A DNA stretch of 64,000 nt from Tahibacter aquaticus (lineage in GTDB: Bacteria > Pseudomonadota > Gammaproteobacteria > Xanthomonadales > Rhodanobacteraceae), in the NCBI RefSeq assembly GCF_004363655.1, contig NZ_SNZH01000017.1, forward strand, positions 1 to 64,000, given 5' to 3'. A program made the translations under genes and the position numbers. Below, piece after piece: positions 45,851-55,488 of this stretch. The first letter of the stretch is position 1. Every line of letters begins with the position of its first letter. The notes beneath the pieces are model-generated. The model did no database searches, had not been told where the DNA came from, and saw only the letters and a list, made by a program, of their open reading frames with translations.

Positions 45851-46365
45851 CAAAGCTCTCCCTTGAGCAGTTGCGGCAATCCCGCAATGGTGAAGATGAC
45901 GCGGTCGCTGAGCGCGGCAACGTCCTGGTGCAGGCGGCCGGCTTCGTCGACGAAACGGCGGCTCAGCGCGCCCAGCGGCACGATACCCTGGCCGACTTCG
46001 TTGCTGACCAGGATGATCTCGCCGGGCAGTTCGCCCAGGGCAGCGAGCAGCGCCGCGCGTTCGTGCCGGTAGCGGCTTTCGTCGTCGCGGCAGAGCAGGT
46101 TGCTCAGCCACAAGGTGAGGCAATCGACCAGCAGGCAGCGCGAGGCATGTGCCTCCTGGCGCAAGGTGTCGGCCAGGGCCAGTGGCGTCTCGCGCAGGCC
46201 CCAGTGGCTGGGCCGGCGCTCGCGATGATGCAGGATGCGTTCGCTCATTTCGTTGTCGCCGGCGCCGGCGGTGGCGATGTACAGCACGGCGTCGAAGCCG
46301 CTGGCCAGGCGTTCGGCCAGGGCGCTTTTGCCGGAGCGGGCGCCGCCGAGGATCAGGGTGCGCAT
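45850..46365 (-). CDS. cobU: Adenosylcobinamide kinase / adenosylcobinamide-phosphate guanylyltransferase
   Basis: 171 residues, normal for CobU/CobP. P-loop GGARSGKS (7-14), GMP-accepting His in [12 protein letters not shown], and Walker B-like [14 protein letters not shown]. The enzyme phosphorylates adenosylcobinamide and then adds GMP to give GDP-cobinamide. It overlaps the cobC-cobQ fusion by 13 bases and cobT by one. Confidence 0.95.
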   Translation of the reverse strand: MRTLILGGARSGKSALAERLASGFDAVLYIATAGAGDNEMSERILHHRERRPSHWGLRETPLALADTLRQEAHASRCLLVDCLTLWLSNLLCRDDESRYRHERAALLAALGELPGEIILVSNEVGQGIVPLGALSRRFVDEAGRLHQDVAALSDRVIFTIAGLPQLLKGEL

Positions 46366-48890
46366 GCGGGTTCCTTGAGCGGCGCCCGTTGCAGCAGGCG
46401 TTCCAGTACGTCCAGGTCGAGATGCTGTTCGACGCAGTCGGCAAGGCGGTCCAGAGCCTGTTCGCGCAAGGCGTTGCGGTCCACGCCCTCGGCCTGGGCC
46501 AGGCCGGCCCAGGCGAGCAGGGCGGCGCAGGCGGGCGGCGAATCGAACAGGCCGTGCACGTAGCTGGCGATGATCTGCCCGTCGGCCGAGCGGGCGCCGT
46601 CGGTGCGGCCGTCGTCGAGCTGAAGCAAAGGACTGGCCAGTGCTGCGCCCGTACTGACGCCACAGTGTATTTCATATCCTTGTACTTTAATGGACAAGGT
46701 TTCATGGCCGGACGGCGCTTGTGCCAGCAGGCGGCCGGCGACAGTGCGCAGCTGCTTTTCTTCTTCCAGCACGGTGTCGAGTTCCAGCCAGCCCAGGCCG
46801 CTGCTGCGGCCTGGGGCGCCTTCCAGCCCGTGCGGGTCGTCGATGTTCTGCCCCAGCATCTGCAGGCCGCCGCAGATGCCGATCAGTTTGCCGCCCAGGC
46901 GCAGGTGGCGGCGGATGGCGTCTTCCCAGCCGTTGTCGCGCAGCCAGGCGAGGTCGGCGCGCACGGCCTTGGAGCCGGGCAGCACGATCAGGTCGGCGCC
47001 AGGAATGGCCTGCTGCGGGCCGATGAATTCGAAGGCCAGCTGCGGATGCAGGCGCAGCACGTCGAAATCGGTGTGGTTGCTGATGCGCGGCAGTGCCGGA
47101 ACGATGACGCGCAGTTTCGATTCGGCGCTGCCGCTGCGGCCGCGGGGCAGTGCGTCTTCGGCGTCGATATGCAGACCGTGCAGATAGGGCAGCACGCCGA
47201 GTACGGGCTTGCCGGTTTCCTGTTCCAGCCAGTCCAGCCCCGGCTGCAGCAGGGCGATGTCGCCGCGGAAGCGGTTGATGACAAAGCCTTGCACGCGGGC
47301 GCGCTCGCTGGGCGAGAGCAGGGCGAGCGTGCCGACGAGGTGGGCAAACACGCCGCCGCGGTCGATGTCGGCAATCAGGATGACCGGGCAGTCCACGGCT
47401 TCGGCGTAGCCCATGTTGGCGATGTCGTTGGCGCGCAGGTTGATTTCCGCCGGGCTGCCGGCGCCTTCGACGACGATGGCCTGGTAGTGCGCGCTGAGGC
47501 GCCGGTGCGATTGCAGCACCGCATCCATGGCGACGCGCTTGTAGTCGTGATACTGCGCCGCCTGCATGGTGCTGACGGCGCGGCCGTGGATGATCACCTG
47601 CGCCCCCATGTCGGTGGTCGGCTTGAGCAGGATGGGATTGAAGTCGGTATGCGGCGGCACGCCGGCAGCCTGGGCCTGCAAGGCCTGGGCGCGGCCGATT
47701 TCGCCGCCGTCGACGGTGACGGCGGAGTTCAGGGCCATGTTCTGCGGCTTGAACGGTGCGACGCGCACGCCGCGCCGGTGCAGCCAGCGGCACAGCGCGG
47801 CGACCAGGGTGGTCTTGCCCGCGTCGGATGTAGTGCCCTGCACCATCAGCACGGCGGCTTTGGCAGCGTCCGGCGGCACGGATACTTGTATGGCCTGCGC
47901 CGCGTTGTTCAGGCCGATGCGGGCGAGGGCGTTGTCCAGCTGCTGCCACGCAGCCTCGCCGCCGGGCAGGCCGAAGCGCAGGCTGGCCGGCTCATCGAAG
48001 CGGCGTACCAGTACGGCATGGCGGGCGAGGCGGTCCTGCAATTCTGCTGCATTGGTTATTTTTACCCATTGGAACAGGCTGCAGCCGCCGCTGGGCTCCA
48101 GGCCGTGCCCTTGCAGCAGCGTGTACAGGCGCTGCGCGGCATCGGCGAGGCTGCGCCGCGTCTGTGCCTGCCAGGCGGTGTCGGCCAGTGCCTGACGCAG
48201 CAGCCAGCGCGTCGGCGCAGCGACACACCAGGGGCCGAGTTCTTCGCGCAGGCGCGCCAGCACGGCTTCTGCCGCAATGACGAAGCCCGCGCGTGCGCCG
48301 GCCAGGCCGAAGAATTTGCCCGGCGAGCGCAGCACGATCAGGCCTTCGCGCCAGGCTTCGGCGGCAAGGCTCAGCTCCGGCGTGGTATCCACGAAGGCTT
48401 CGTCGATCAGCAGCCAGCCGCCGCGCGCCGCCAGTCGTGCCTGCAGGGCGAGCAGGGCATCGCGGTCGAAGCGTTCGCCACCGGGGTTGTTGGGATGGAT
48501 CAGCACGACGACATCGTAGTTATCGGCACTGTCCAGCAATTGCGCCGCGGGCAGATCGTCTACTGCATGGCCCGCACGGCGCCAGGCGTGGGCGTGCTCT
48601 GCATAGCCTGGCGCAATCACGCCGACGCGGCAGACAGGGCGCAGGCGCGGCAGGGCCTGGATGGCGGCCTGCGAACCGGCCGTGGCGAGTACGCTGCGCG
48701 CGCCGTAGTACTGCGCGGCGATGTGTTCCATGCCGTCTTCGTCTTCGGGCAGGCGGGTCCATTGCGCGCGCGGCGGGTTGGGTACGGGCCAGCCGTCCGG
48801 GTTGATACCTGTGGACAAATCCACCCATTGCGCAAGTTCGATGTCGTAGTCGCGCGCTGCGCGCTGCAGCCGGCCGCCATGTTCAAGCAT
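46353..48890 (-). CDS. Fusion of CobC (L-threonine-phosphate decarboxylase type) and cobyric acid synthase CobQ
   Basis: 845 residues. Residues 1-330 are a PLP enzyme of the CobC/CobD type: [27 protein letters not shown], Asp163 (LLIDEAFVD) and Schiff-base Lys192 ([17 protein letters not shown]). A short linker (331-344) leads to complete CobQ: P-loop GTTSDAGKT (352-360), [13 protein letters not shown], the dethiobiotin-synthase-like domain and a type I glutamine amidotransferase domain with the nucleophile in [12 protein letters not shown] and the late His of SYVHGLF. CobC supplies aminopropanol phosphate for the side chain; CobQ amidates four carboxylates. The two are normally separate proteins. 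The frame has no stop or shift across the join. Confidence 0.92.
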   Translation of the reverse strand: MLEHGGRLQRAARDYDIELAQWVDLSTGINPDGWPVPNPPRAQWTRLPEDEDGMEHIAAQYYGARSVLATAGSQAAIQALPRLRPVCRVGVIAPGYAEHAHAWRRAGHAVDDLPAAQLLDSADNYDVVVLIHPNNPGGERFDRDALLALQARLAARGGWLLIDEAFVDTTPELSLAAEAWREGLIVLRSPGKFFGLAGARAGFVIAAEAVLARLREELGPWCVAAPTRWLLRQALADTAWQAQTRRSLADAAQRLYTLLQGHGLEPSGGCSLFQWVKITNAAELQDRLARHAVLVRRFDEPASLRFGLPGGEAAWQQLDNALARIGLNNAAQAIQVSVPPDAAKAAVLMVQGTTSDAGKTTLVAALCRWLHRRGVRVAPFKPQNMALNSAVTVDGGEIGRAQALQAQAAGVPPHTDFNPILLKPTTDMGAQVIIHGRAVSTMQAAQYHDYKRVAMDAVLQSHRRLSAHYQAIVVEGAGSPAEINLRANDIANMGYAEAVDCPVILIADIDRGGVFAHLVGTLALLSPSERARVQGFVINRFRGDIALLQPGLDWLEQETGKPVLGVLPYLHGLHIDAEDALPRGRSGSAESKLRVIVPALPRISNHTDFDVLRLHPQLAFEFIGPQQAIPGADLIVLPGSKAVRADLAWLRDNGWEDAIRRHLRLGGKLIGICGGLQMLGQNIDDPHGLEGAPGRSSGLGWLELDTVLEEEKQLRTVAGRLLAQAPSGHETLSIKVQGYEIHCGVSTGAALASPLLQLDDGRTDGARSADGQIIASYVHGLFDSPPACAALLAWAGLAQAEGVDRNALREQALDRLADCVEQHLDLDVLERLLQRAPLKEPACAP

Positions 48891-49779
48891 TTACAAGACT
48901 CCCGATCAGGAACGCGGCCAGCAGCCACAGGCCGACGGCACGGTAAAGCAGATGCAGGGCGCGGCGAATGGCGTGCGCGTCCGGCGGCGGGCCACAGCCG
49001 AGCACGGGCCGCTGGTGCCATTCGCCTTCGTAAGGCGCCGCGCCGCCGAGTGTCACGTCGAGCGCACCGGCGCCGGCCGCCATGACGGGCCCGGCGTTGG
49101 GGCTGTCCCACTGCGGCGCCTGTTGCTGCCAGCAGGTGAGTGCCTGGCGAGCGTTGCCGCACAGCGCATAAGCAAGGGCAGCCAGGCGCGCCGGTACAAA
49201 ATTCAGCACATCGTCCAGCCGCGCCGCGGCCCAGCCGAAGCGGGTATAGCGTGCATTGCGATAGCCCCACATGGCATCCAGCGTGTTGACCAGGCGATAG
49301 GCGATCACGCCGGGCGCGCCGGCCAGGGCAAACCAGAACAGGGCGCCGAATACCGCATCGTTACCGTTTTCCAGCACCGATTCGGCGGCAGCGGCGGCGA
49401 CCTGGTTTTCGTTCAGCGCGGCAGTATCGCGGCTGACCATGTGGCCGACGGCGGCGCGGGCGGCGGGCAGATCGGCCTTTTCCAGGGCCTCGGCTACCGG
49501 CAAGGCGTGTTCGCGCAGGCTGCGCAGGCCCAGGGCGGAATACAGCGCCAGTATGCTGAAAACCGGGCCGAACAGGCCGGCGCGGGCGAGCACGGCAGCC
49601 AGCGCCACCCAGGGCACGACGACCAGCAACAGTGCAGCGATGCCCCAGACGTAGCTGTCGCCGTACAGGCGCTGTTCGGCGGCGCGCGCGAGGCGGCCGA
49701 AGCCGACCAGCGGATGCCAGCGCCGCGGCTCGCCCAGCAGCTGGTCCAGCAGTACACCGAGTAGCAGGAATGCAGCCAC
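48883..49779 (-). CDS. cbiB: Adenosylcobinamide-phosphate synthase
   Basis: 298 residues, membrane protein of usual length. Opening [23 protein letters not shown], then [50 protein letters not shown] and [16 protein letters not shown], all diagnostic. It joins aminopropanol phosphate to adenosylcobyric acid, the step that uses both products of the downstream fusion protein, whose start it overlaps by eight bases. Confidence 0.95.
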   Translation of the reverse strand: MAAFLLLGVLLDQLLGEPRRWHPLVGFGRLARAAEQRLYGDSYVWGIAALLLVVVPWVALAAVLARAGLFGPVFSILALYSALGLRSLREHALPVAEALEKADLPAARAAVGHMVSRDTAALNENQVAAAAAESVLENGNDAVFGALFWFALAGAPGVIAYRLVNTLDAMWGYRNARYTRFGWAAARLDDVLNFVPARLAALAYALCGNARQALTCWQQQAPQWDSPNAGPVMAAGAGALDVTLGGAAPYEGEWHQRPVLGCGPPPDAHAIRRALHLLYRAVGLWLLAAFLIGSLVNA

Positions 49780-49824
49780 GAGGGGTTGGCTCCGCGCCCG
49801 CGCGCAGGCGCCGGGGCGCCAGAT

Positions 49825-50439
49825 TTACAGTTCTATACCTTTCTGGGCCTTGATGCCGGCCTGATAGGCGTGCTTGACCACGTTCATTTCGGTGACCGTG
49901 TCGGCCACGTCGATCAGCGCCTGGGGCGCGGCGCGGCCGGTGATGACGACGTGCTGCTGCGGCGGCCGGGCGGCCAGGGCGGCAACGACGGCATCGACGC
50001 CGATGTACTGGTATTTCAGCGCGATGTTCAGTTCGTCCAGCAGCACCAGGTCGACGTCGGCATCGGCCAGCATGCCGGCGGCAATATCCCACGCGGCGCT
50101 GGCGGCGCGTATATCGCGTTCGCGGTCCTGGGTCTCCCAGGTGAAGCCTTCGCCCATGACGTGGTAGCTGACTTCGTCGGGAAAACGGCGGAAGAAGGCT
50201 TCCTCGCCGGTGGCGAAGCTGCCCTTGATGAACTGCACCACGCCGACGTTGAAGCCGTGGCCGAGGGCGCGCGCGACCATGCCGAAGCCGGACGAACTCT
50301 TGCCCTTGCCGTTGCCGGTGGTGACGACGACAACGCCGCGCTCGATGGTGGCGCGGGCAATGCCCGCGTCGACCAGGGCTTTCTTGCGCTGCATGCGTTC
50401 GCGATGGCGCTGGGCCTGCGCGGCGTCGTCGTTGCTCAT
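49825..50439 (-). CDS. cobO: Corrinoid adenosyltransferase (CobA/CobO/BtuR type)
   Basis: 204 residues from ATG 50437-50439. It adenosylates the cobalt of salvaged corrinoids. P-loop GNGKGKS (42-48) in VVVTTGNGKGKSSSGFGMV, then VQFIKGSF, LLDELNIALKYQYI and VVITGRAAP. The start shares one base with the btuM stop. 45 bases separate it from cbiB, the largest gap in the synthetic part of the operon. Confidence 0.95.
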   Translation of the reverse strand: MSNDDAAQAQRHRERMQRKKALVDAGIARATIERGVVVVTTGNGKGKSSSGFGMVARALGHGFNVGVVQFIKGSFATGEEAFFRRFPDEVSYHVMGEGFTWETQDRERDIRAASAAWDIAAGMLADADVDLVLLDELNIALKYQYIGVDAVVAALAARPPQQHVVITGRAAPQALIDVADTVTEMNVVKHAYQAGIKAQKGIEL

Positions 50440-51023
50440 CAGATTTTGCGCTCGCCGGCGGCGCTCTTGTCGCCCAGGGCGATCACGCCCAGGGCATGTA
50501 CGACGCCGAAGGCGGCGATATAGGCCATGGAGACACTGACGAAGCTGGGCATGTACTGGAAGAAGCGCTCGACGAACTGGGCGAAGTTCGGGTCGGTATA
50601 GCGGCCGCCCATCCAGTAGAACGAACCGTTGGAGATCAGGAACGACACCAGGCAGCTGGCCAGCGCGATCAATGCAGCAGGCAGCACGGCCGACAGGCTG
50701 GGCTTGTAGAACTTCCTGGCGAACAGGACGCCGCCGTACCACAGCGCGCCGTAGGCGAAGATCAGCATGGAATAGGCAGGCGTGACGCAGAAATCGCTGA
50801 CGCCGGCCATGCTGATGGCGATGTAGTCGATCACGCCGGCTTCGAGTATCAGGATGGGCAGGGCGACCGTGCCGGCGAGATAGAAGCCAGCGACGAAGAA
50901 GATGGCCATGGAGGCGTCGGGCAGGTGCAGCATAGTGCCGAAGTGATGGAAGCGCGTGGCCATCATCAGCACCATCAGCGCCAGCAGGATCAGGGATTGT
51001 TTTTGCGTGGGCAGGAACTTCAT
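50439..51023 (-). CDS. btuM: BtuM-like cobalamin transporter (solitary ECF S-component type)
   Basis: 194 residues with six hydrophobic segments. Asp66, Cys79 (GVSDFCVTPAYSM) and Tyr84 occupy the positions of the conserved Asp, cobalt-binding Cys and Tyr of the Thiobacillus denitrificans BtuM, as I recall that structure, with a one-residue offset. That protein binds and decyanates cobalamin and moves it across the inner membrane without a dedicated ATPase. Its place directly between btuB and cobO under a B12 riboswitch supports the call, which rests on residue pattern and context. Confidence 0.8.
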   Translation of the reverse strand: MKFLPTQKQSLILLALMVLMMATRFHHFGTMLHLPDASMAIFFVAGFYLAGTVALPILILEAGVIDYIAISMAGVSDFCVTPAYSMLIFAYGALWYGGVLFARKFYKPSLSAVLPAALIALASCLVSFLISNGSFYWMGGRYTDPNFAQFVERFFQYMPSFVSVSMAYIAAFGVVHALGVIALGDKSAAGERKI

Positions 51024-51104
51024 TCATTACTCCTGAGCTGGACGGAAATGCGGCGATGGAGGCGGCTGCGGCGCGGAATTTCCGCGCCGCAGCCTTGCTG
51101 CGGT

Positions 51105-52961
51105 CTAGCGCTTGGGCTGGTAGCGCAAGGTGAGGCTATAGGTACGACCGGCCTGATTGTAGAACGCCGCGGTCTCGTAGTCGTGGTCTGCCACGTTGGA
51201 GACCCGGCCCTGGATCAGCCAGTCCGGACTGAACGCGTAGTCGGCGCGCAGATCCAGCGTGGCATAGCCGCCCAGGCGGGTGTTGTTGCCCAGGTCGTCA
51301 TAGCGCTTGCCGGCGGCTTCCACGGTGGCGCCGACGCCGAAGTCGCCGAAGCGGCGGTCCAGGTCGATACGGCCGGTCTGGCGCGCGCGGCGCGGCAATA
51401 CATTGCCGTCGTTGAAGCCGCTGGACACGTTCTTGGGATTGAGCAGGGTCAGGCTGGAGTTCAGGGCCCAGCCGGCCAGATCGACGGCATAGCTGGCTTC
51501 GACGCCCTTGATGCGTGCCTCGTCCACGTTGCCCGGGGCGAAGATGGCAGCGTCGTAGGCGATAAGGTCGTCGATGCGCGTGTCGAACAGATGCACGTCC
51601 CAGCGGCCGCCGGCGCCGTCGCCGCGCAGGCCGATCTCGATGCTGCGCGAGGATTCGGGCTGCAGGTTGGCGTTGCCGTAGCCGGGGAAGTACAGCTCGT
51701 TGAAGGTCGGCGCCTTGAACGCAGTGCCGTAGTTGGCCACCAGGCGCAGGCTGTCGCTGAAGGCAAAGCCCCAGGCCAGGCCGCCGGTGGTATGGCTGCC
51801 GAACTGTTCGTTGTCGTCGTTGCGCACGCTGGCCTGGAAATCGTGACGGCCGGCCTTGCCCTGGTACTGCACGAACAGGCCGGTGTTGTCGCGCGAGGAT
51901 TCGGCGAAGGCCGTGGTGCTGTCGACATCGTCGTTGACGTAGTCGGCGCCGACGCTGAGCAACTGGTCCTTGGCCAGGCCGATATCGGCCTGGGCGGTGT
52001 AGTTGTCGCGCTGGGTATCGAACTTCGACACGAAGACGCCGTTGCTGAAGTTGTCGGAATAGTCCTGGCTGCTGCCGGCAATCAGGTTGAAATTCACGCT
52101 GTCGGACAGCAGCAGGTGCACCTTGCCGCCGACTACCTGCTCGCGGTACAGCGATTCGTTGACGAAGCTGCCGTCGTAGGCGTTGCGGCCTTCGGCGCGC
52201 AGTACGTTGGCTTCGATATCGGCCGCATCGCTGAAACGCCAGCCGCCACGCAGGCTGGCCGAGGAATTGCGGTACGGATCGTCGTCGGGTTCGTAGGTGA
52301 AGCAACCGGCGCCGCCCGGTGAAGGCTTGCCGCGGCAGGAGTTGAAGCTATCGGTGTCGGCATGGGCGAGGTTGGCGGCAAGCCAGCCCTGTTCGCCGTT
52401 GAGGTTCACGCCGGCGGTAGCTTCGCGCGTGTTGTGGCTGCCGACCGTGGCGCTGAAGTACGGCGTGACGCCGGCTTCGCGGCCGCGGCGGGTGAAGATC
52501 TGGATCACGCCGCCGATCGCTTCCGAGCCGTACAGGCTGGAGCGCGGGCCGCGCACGATTTCGATGCGTTCGATCTGTTCGACCGGCAGATCCTGGAAGG
52601 CGACATTGCCGGCGGTGGCGGAACCGATCTTGATGCCGTCGATCAGCACCAGGACGTGGTCGGATTCGGTGCCGCGCAGGAACAGCGAGGTGGCCTTGCC
52701 GGGACCGCCGTTATTGGCGATCGACACGCCGGGCAGGCCGCGCATCAGGTCGATCAGCGAGCGGGCCTGCAGGCGTTCGATGTCGGCGCGGGTGATGACA
52801 TTGACGGGTGCCAGGCTCTCGTCCACCGTGACCGCTGTGCGGGTGGCGGTGACGATGACATCGTCGAGTTCCGGCGTATGCGGAGCGGGTGCGGCCAGCA
52901 GCGGGGCCGAAGGCAGGGTCAGGAGCGCGGCGATGGCCGCGTACAACATCGTACGGTGCAT
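51105..52961 (-). CDS. btuB: TonB-dependent vitamin B12 receptor
   Basis: 618 residues, as usual for BtuB. Signal peptide (AIAALLTLPSAPLLAAP), TonB box DDVIVTATRT, plug with LIDLMRGLPGVSI, TSLFLRGTESDHVLVLIDGI, IERIEIVRGPRSSLYGSEAIGGVI, then a 22-strand barrel closing with YSLTLRYQPKR. GGAGG lies six bases ahead of the ATG and is the target of a predicted anti-SD pairing. First gene of the operon, about 160 bases behind the riboswitch. Confidence 0.94.
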   Translation of the reverse strand: MHRTMLYAAIAALLTLPSAPLLAAPAPHTPELDDVIVTATRTAVTVDESLAPVNVITRADIERLQARSLIDLMRGLPGVSIANNGGPGKATSLFLRGTESDHVLVLIDGIKIGSATAGNVAFQDLPVEQIERIEIVRGPRSSLYGSEAIGGVIQIFTRRGREAGVTPYFSATVGSHNTREATAGVNLNGEQGWLAANLAHADTDSFNSCRGKPSPGGAGCFTYEPDDDPYRNSSASLRGGWRFSDAADIEANVLRAEGRNAYDGSFVNESLYREQVVGGKVHLLLSDSVNFNLIAGSSQDYSDNFSNGVFVSKFDTQRDNYTAQADIGLAKDQLLSVGADYVNDDVDSTTAFAESSRDNTGLFVQYQGKAGRHDFQASVRNDDNEQFGSHTTGGLAWGFAFSDSLRLVANYGTAFKAPTFNELYFPGYGNANLQPESSRSIEIGLRGDGAGGRWDVHLFDTRIDDLIAYDAAIFAPGNVDEARIKGVEASYAVDLAGWALNSSLTLLNPKNVSSGFNDGNVLPRRARQTGRIDLDRRFGDFGVGATVEAAGKRYDDLGNNTRLGGYATLDLRADYAFSPDWLIQGRVSNVADHDYETAAFYNQAGRTYSLTLRYQPKR

Positions 52962-52964
52962 GAG

Positions 52965-53022
52965 TTTCCTCCGCGCTCACCCGCGCGGTCGTCAGATAAG
53001 AAGCTTAGTTCTGCGGAGGAAA
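52965..53022 (-). promoter_or_regulatory. Predicted SD-sequestering helix ahead of btuB
   Basis: In the btuB mRNA, UUUCCUCCGC (plus 53013-53022) is exactly complementary over ten bases to GCGGAGGAAA (plus 52965-52974), which contains the btuB Shine-Dalgarno. The loop would be 38 bases. This is the kind of expression platform by which a riboswitch blocks translation. Confidence 0.6.
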
Positions 53023-53119
53023 TCGACGGAAAACGGGGCGTGGGAGCGCGTTCGCCGGGCGCTGCCCTCCGCAGCACCACCGGACCCGCAAGGCGTAGCG
53101 ACGCCGCTGCGAATCGCTT

Positions 53120-53302
53120 GCAGGCCGGTCTCCGGACTCACGAGCGGATCGTTCGATCCCGCGCAGCGCCTTCCCGGATGGCATCCAGTGGCCGTTTGCT
53201 GCGCTTGTCTCGTTTACCGTTGCGGGGGCAGTGCCGGGATGTTCACCGGCTTCCCGTTTAAGCATCTGGACGGCCAAAACGTCCGGATGCCACCTCAAGC
53301 GG
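53120..53302 (-). ncRNA. Cobalamin riboswitch
   Basis: On the minus strand, in order: a 5' stem GGTGGCATCCGGACG, AACGGGAAGCCGGTGA, CCGGCACTGCCCCCGCAACGG, the B12-box sequence GCCACTGG (plus 53185-53192), GGGAAGGCGC, and the closing GTGAGTCCGGAGACCGGCC. These are the conserved blocks of the adenosylcobalamin aptamer in the right order and spacing. It precedes btuB and so governs the whole seven-gene operon down to cobT. Confidence 0.95.
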
Positions 53303-53700
53303 CGCGGATGTTAACAGAGTGTGATGCGGTGCGCCAATTCGCCATCGCCATGCATACGCGCGCCGACGCGGCTCGTCGACTGGGCGGCGACGCAGACGAC
53401 CAGACTCTGCGGCGTCTGCTGGCTGTTCCGCGCGTGCGCCGAAGCCGCTGAGCGTAAGACAGGATCTGGCCTGGACACTTCTTGCGGCAGGCCTGCGATA
53501 CCCATGCTGGCCGACCGCGGCATCACGCCAAACCGACAATTGAAGCAGCGGCAAAGGCTGTACGAATCACGCAGGATGTCCAGCTTCTGTATTGGTATGT
53601 CTGCGATTAACGGCTTTTTTTAGTTTCCTGAGGTATCACTGGCAGTGGACGGCAACCATCGGCTATCACCGTTGCCGCATTCGCAACGGGAGGAAGGCTA
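53303..53700. other. Intergenic region, 398 bases
   Basis: It contains the promoter of the riboswitch on one strand and of the radical SAM gene on the other. GGGAGG at about 53689-53694 is the ribosome binding site of the latter. I looked for a short peptide gene that might be a radical SAM substrate and found none with a convincing start. Confidence 0.5.
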
Positions 53701-55464
53701 ATGTCGCAGGACGCTACTCAGTCCGATCAGGCCGGCAGCGGCAGTGGCGCATCGCACGCGCCGTCAGCTGCCAAATCTCGCAACAGCAGCAGCTTGCTGC
53801 GCCTGGCGCCCAGGTCCATGGGCCCGCATCCGGGGCGCGGGCTGGACGCCGCACCGGGCTGGCTTTCGCAGCAGGGTCAGTTCAGCGCGGAGGTGGTTGC
53901 CAAGGCTGGCGAGATGTCTACGCTGAAGCCGGAATCCCTCACCATTCTTGTCGACATAGTAAACAAGTGTAATCTTCGCTGCATCATGTGCCATTTCAGC
54001 TTCGACGAAGTGTTCTACCAGCGGTCTCAGCTGATGCAGCCGGAGACGTTTGCAGCCATTGCCAAGTCTATACGACCGTATACGCGCAAGTTGACCCTGT
54101 CGGCAGCCTACGAGCCGACTGCCTCGCCGCATTTCGGCGAAATTCTGCGAATTGCCGGCGAGCATCGCTTCGCGGAGATTGGTTTTCTGACCAACGGCAA
54201 CCTGCTCACCGACAAGCTGGCGGAAACCATCGTCGACAGCGGTGTCACCGAACTATGTGTATCGGTGCATGCGGCGCGCAGCCACACCTATGCCCATATC
54301 CTGCGTGGCTGCAGTCTTGAAAAGGCGATCCAGAACGTGGAGAAAGTGCTGGAGCTACGCCGGCTGCGGCAAAGCGCGCTGCCGCGGGTGCAGTTCAACG
54401 TCGCGCTGATGCGTAGCAATGTGGAAGAGCTGGTCGAGATCATCGAACTGGCGGCAAGACTGGGCGTGGATGCGGTCGCTTTCCGCCACCTGATCGTGTT
54501 CGAGGGGCTGGACATGGAAGCCGAGTCGCTGGCGCGGCACGACAAACGGCATGCCAATCGCTGCATACGCCAGGCATTGTTACGTGCCCAGGAGCTGGGC
54601 GTGACCTTGTTCAACGCGGCCGACTTTTTCGACATCGACGGCTTCGAGGCGCATACGCAATGCGTGGAAATGCCAGCAGTACCAGCCGCAGCCGAAGCGC
54701 AACCCGCCGACCGCGGAATAAGAGCGCGCGTGGGCGCCTGGCTGAAACGTTTCCTCGCTTCGCCGCCCCCCACGGCGGCGCCGGTCCTGCATGGCAGCGT
54801 CGACACACCGGCCGGTGATATCCATTTCTACGGCGAGTCGGTCGAGCTGTCGGGCTGGGCCCTGGCCGAAGGCGGGATCGCCGGCATTGCGCTGGCGCGC
54901 AATCCGCTGCCCGGCGAGCCGCGGGAACACATCGACGCCGACGGCCTGGTGCCGCTGGGTGTCGCGCGTTTCCACAACGCGACGCGGCCCGATGTGATAC
55001 GCGCCTTTCCCCATAACCGTCACGCCTTTCGCGCCGGCTGGTCGTTCACCCTGCATCGGCGGGATTTGCCGCAGGCGGCCGATGGCCTCGTCGTTCATGT
55101 CATCGCGCGCGCCAGCAACGACCATCGTCTGCTGATCGGCAAGCGCCGGGTCAGCCTGGGTGTGCATGCGGGGGATTACTGCCATGTGCGCTGTCACAAG
55201 CCTTTCGACTCGCTGTACATCGATGCGCGCGCGCGCGTCTACCCCTATCCGGACTGCCATACGGACCAGCCTTTCGGCGTAATGGCCGGACAGTCTTTCG
55301 ACGATGTCTGGCATGACCCGCGTCTGGCCGCATTGCGGTTGGACATGGTCGCCGGGAATGCACCCGGCATGTGCGTGCGGTGTCCGCTGTTCATCAACCG
55401 CGATGTCGACGATGAGCAGACTTTCGCCCCGCATGCGGACTTTTCCACGGAGACCGCGCGCTGA
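53701..55464 (+). CDS. Radical SAM/SPASM-type protein with an inserted beta domain
   Basis: 587 residues, strong GGGAGG site upstream. After a low-complexity N-terminus, the radical SAM core (about 80-320) has the [4Fe-4S] motif Cys90-x3-Cys94-x2-Cys97 (VNKCNLRCIMCHF), the GxIxGxxE-like TLSAAYEPT and FLTNGNLL. Residues about 365-488 form an extra beta-rich domain (DTPAGDIHFYGESVELSGWALAEGGI) of a sort I associate with glycosyltransferases. The C-terminus returns to a SPASM-like cluster region: Cys494, Cys498, Cys519, Cys558, Cys561. SPASM enzymes usually modify peptides or proteins; the substrate is unknown. No partner gene is adjacent. Confidence 0.85.
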   Translation: MSQDATQSDQAGSGSGASHAPSAAKSRNSSSLLRLAPRSMGPHPGRGLDAAPGWLSQQGQFSAEVVAKAGEMSTLKPESLTILVDIVNKCNLRCIMCHFSFDEVFYQRSQLMQPETFAAIAKSIRPYTRKLTLSAAYEPTASPHFGEILRIAGEHRFAEIGFLTNGNLLTDKLAETIVDSGVTELCVSVHAARSHTYAHILRGCSLEKAIQNVEKVLELRRLRQSALPRVQFNVALMRSNVEELVEIIELAARLGVDAVAFRHLIVFEGLDMEAESLARHDKRHANRCIRQALLRAQELGVTLFNAADFFDIDGFEAHTQCVEMPAVPAAAEAQPADRGIRARVGAWLKRFLASPPPTAAPVLHGSVDTPAGDIHFYGESVELSGWALAEGGIAGIALARNPLPGEPREHIDADGLVPLGVARFHNATRPDVIRAFPHNRHAFRAGWSFTLHRRDLPQAADGLVVHVIARASNDHRLLIGKRRVSLGVHAGDYCHVRCHKPFDSLYIDARARVYPYPDCHTDQPFGVMAGQSFDDVWHDPRLAALRLDMVAGNAPGMCVRCPLFINRDVDDEQTFAPHADFSTETAR

Positions 55465-55488
55465 CTGTCCGCCAGGCCACGGCGAAAA

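Noticed and set aside
53303-53700. Short substrate peptide gene for the radical SAM protein
   Set aside because: Candidate frames lack start signals and the Gly/Cys-rich or leader-like character expected.
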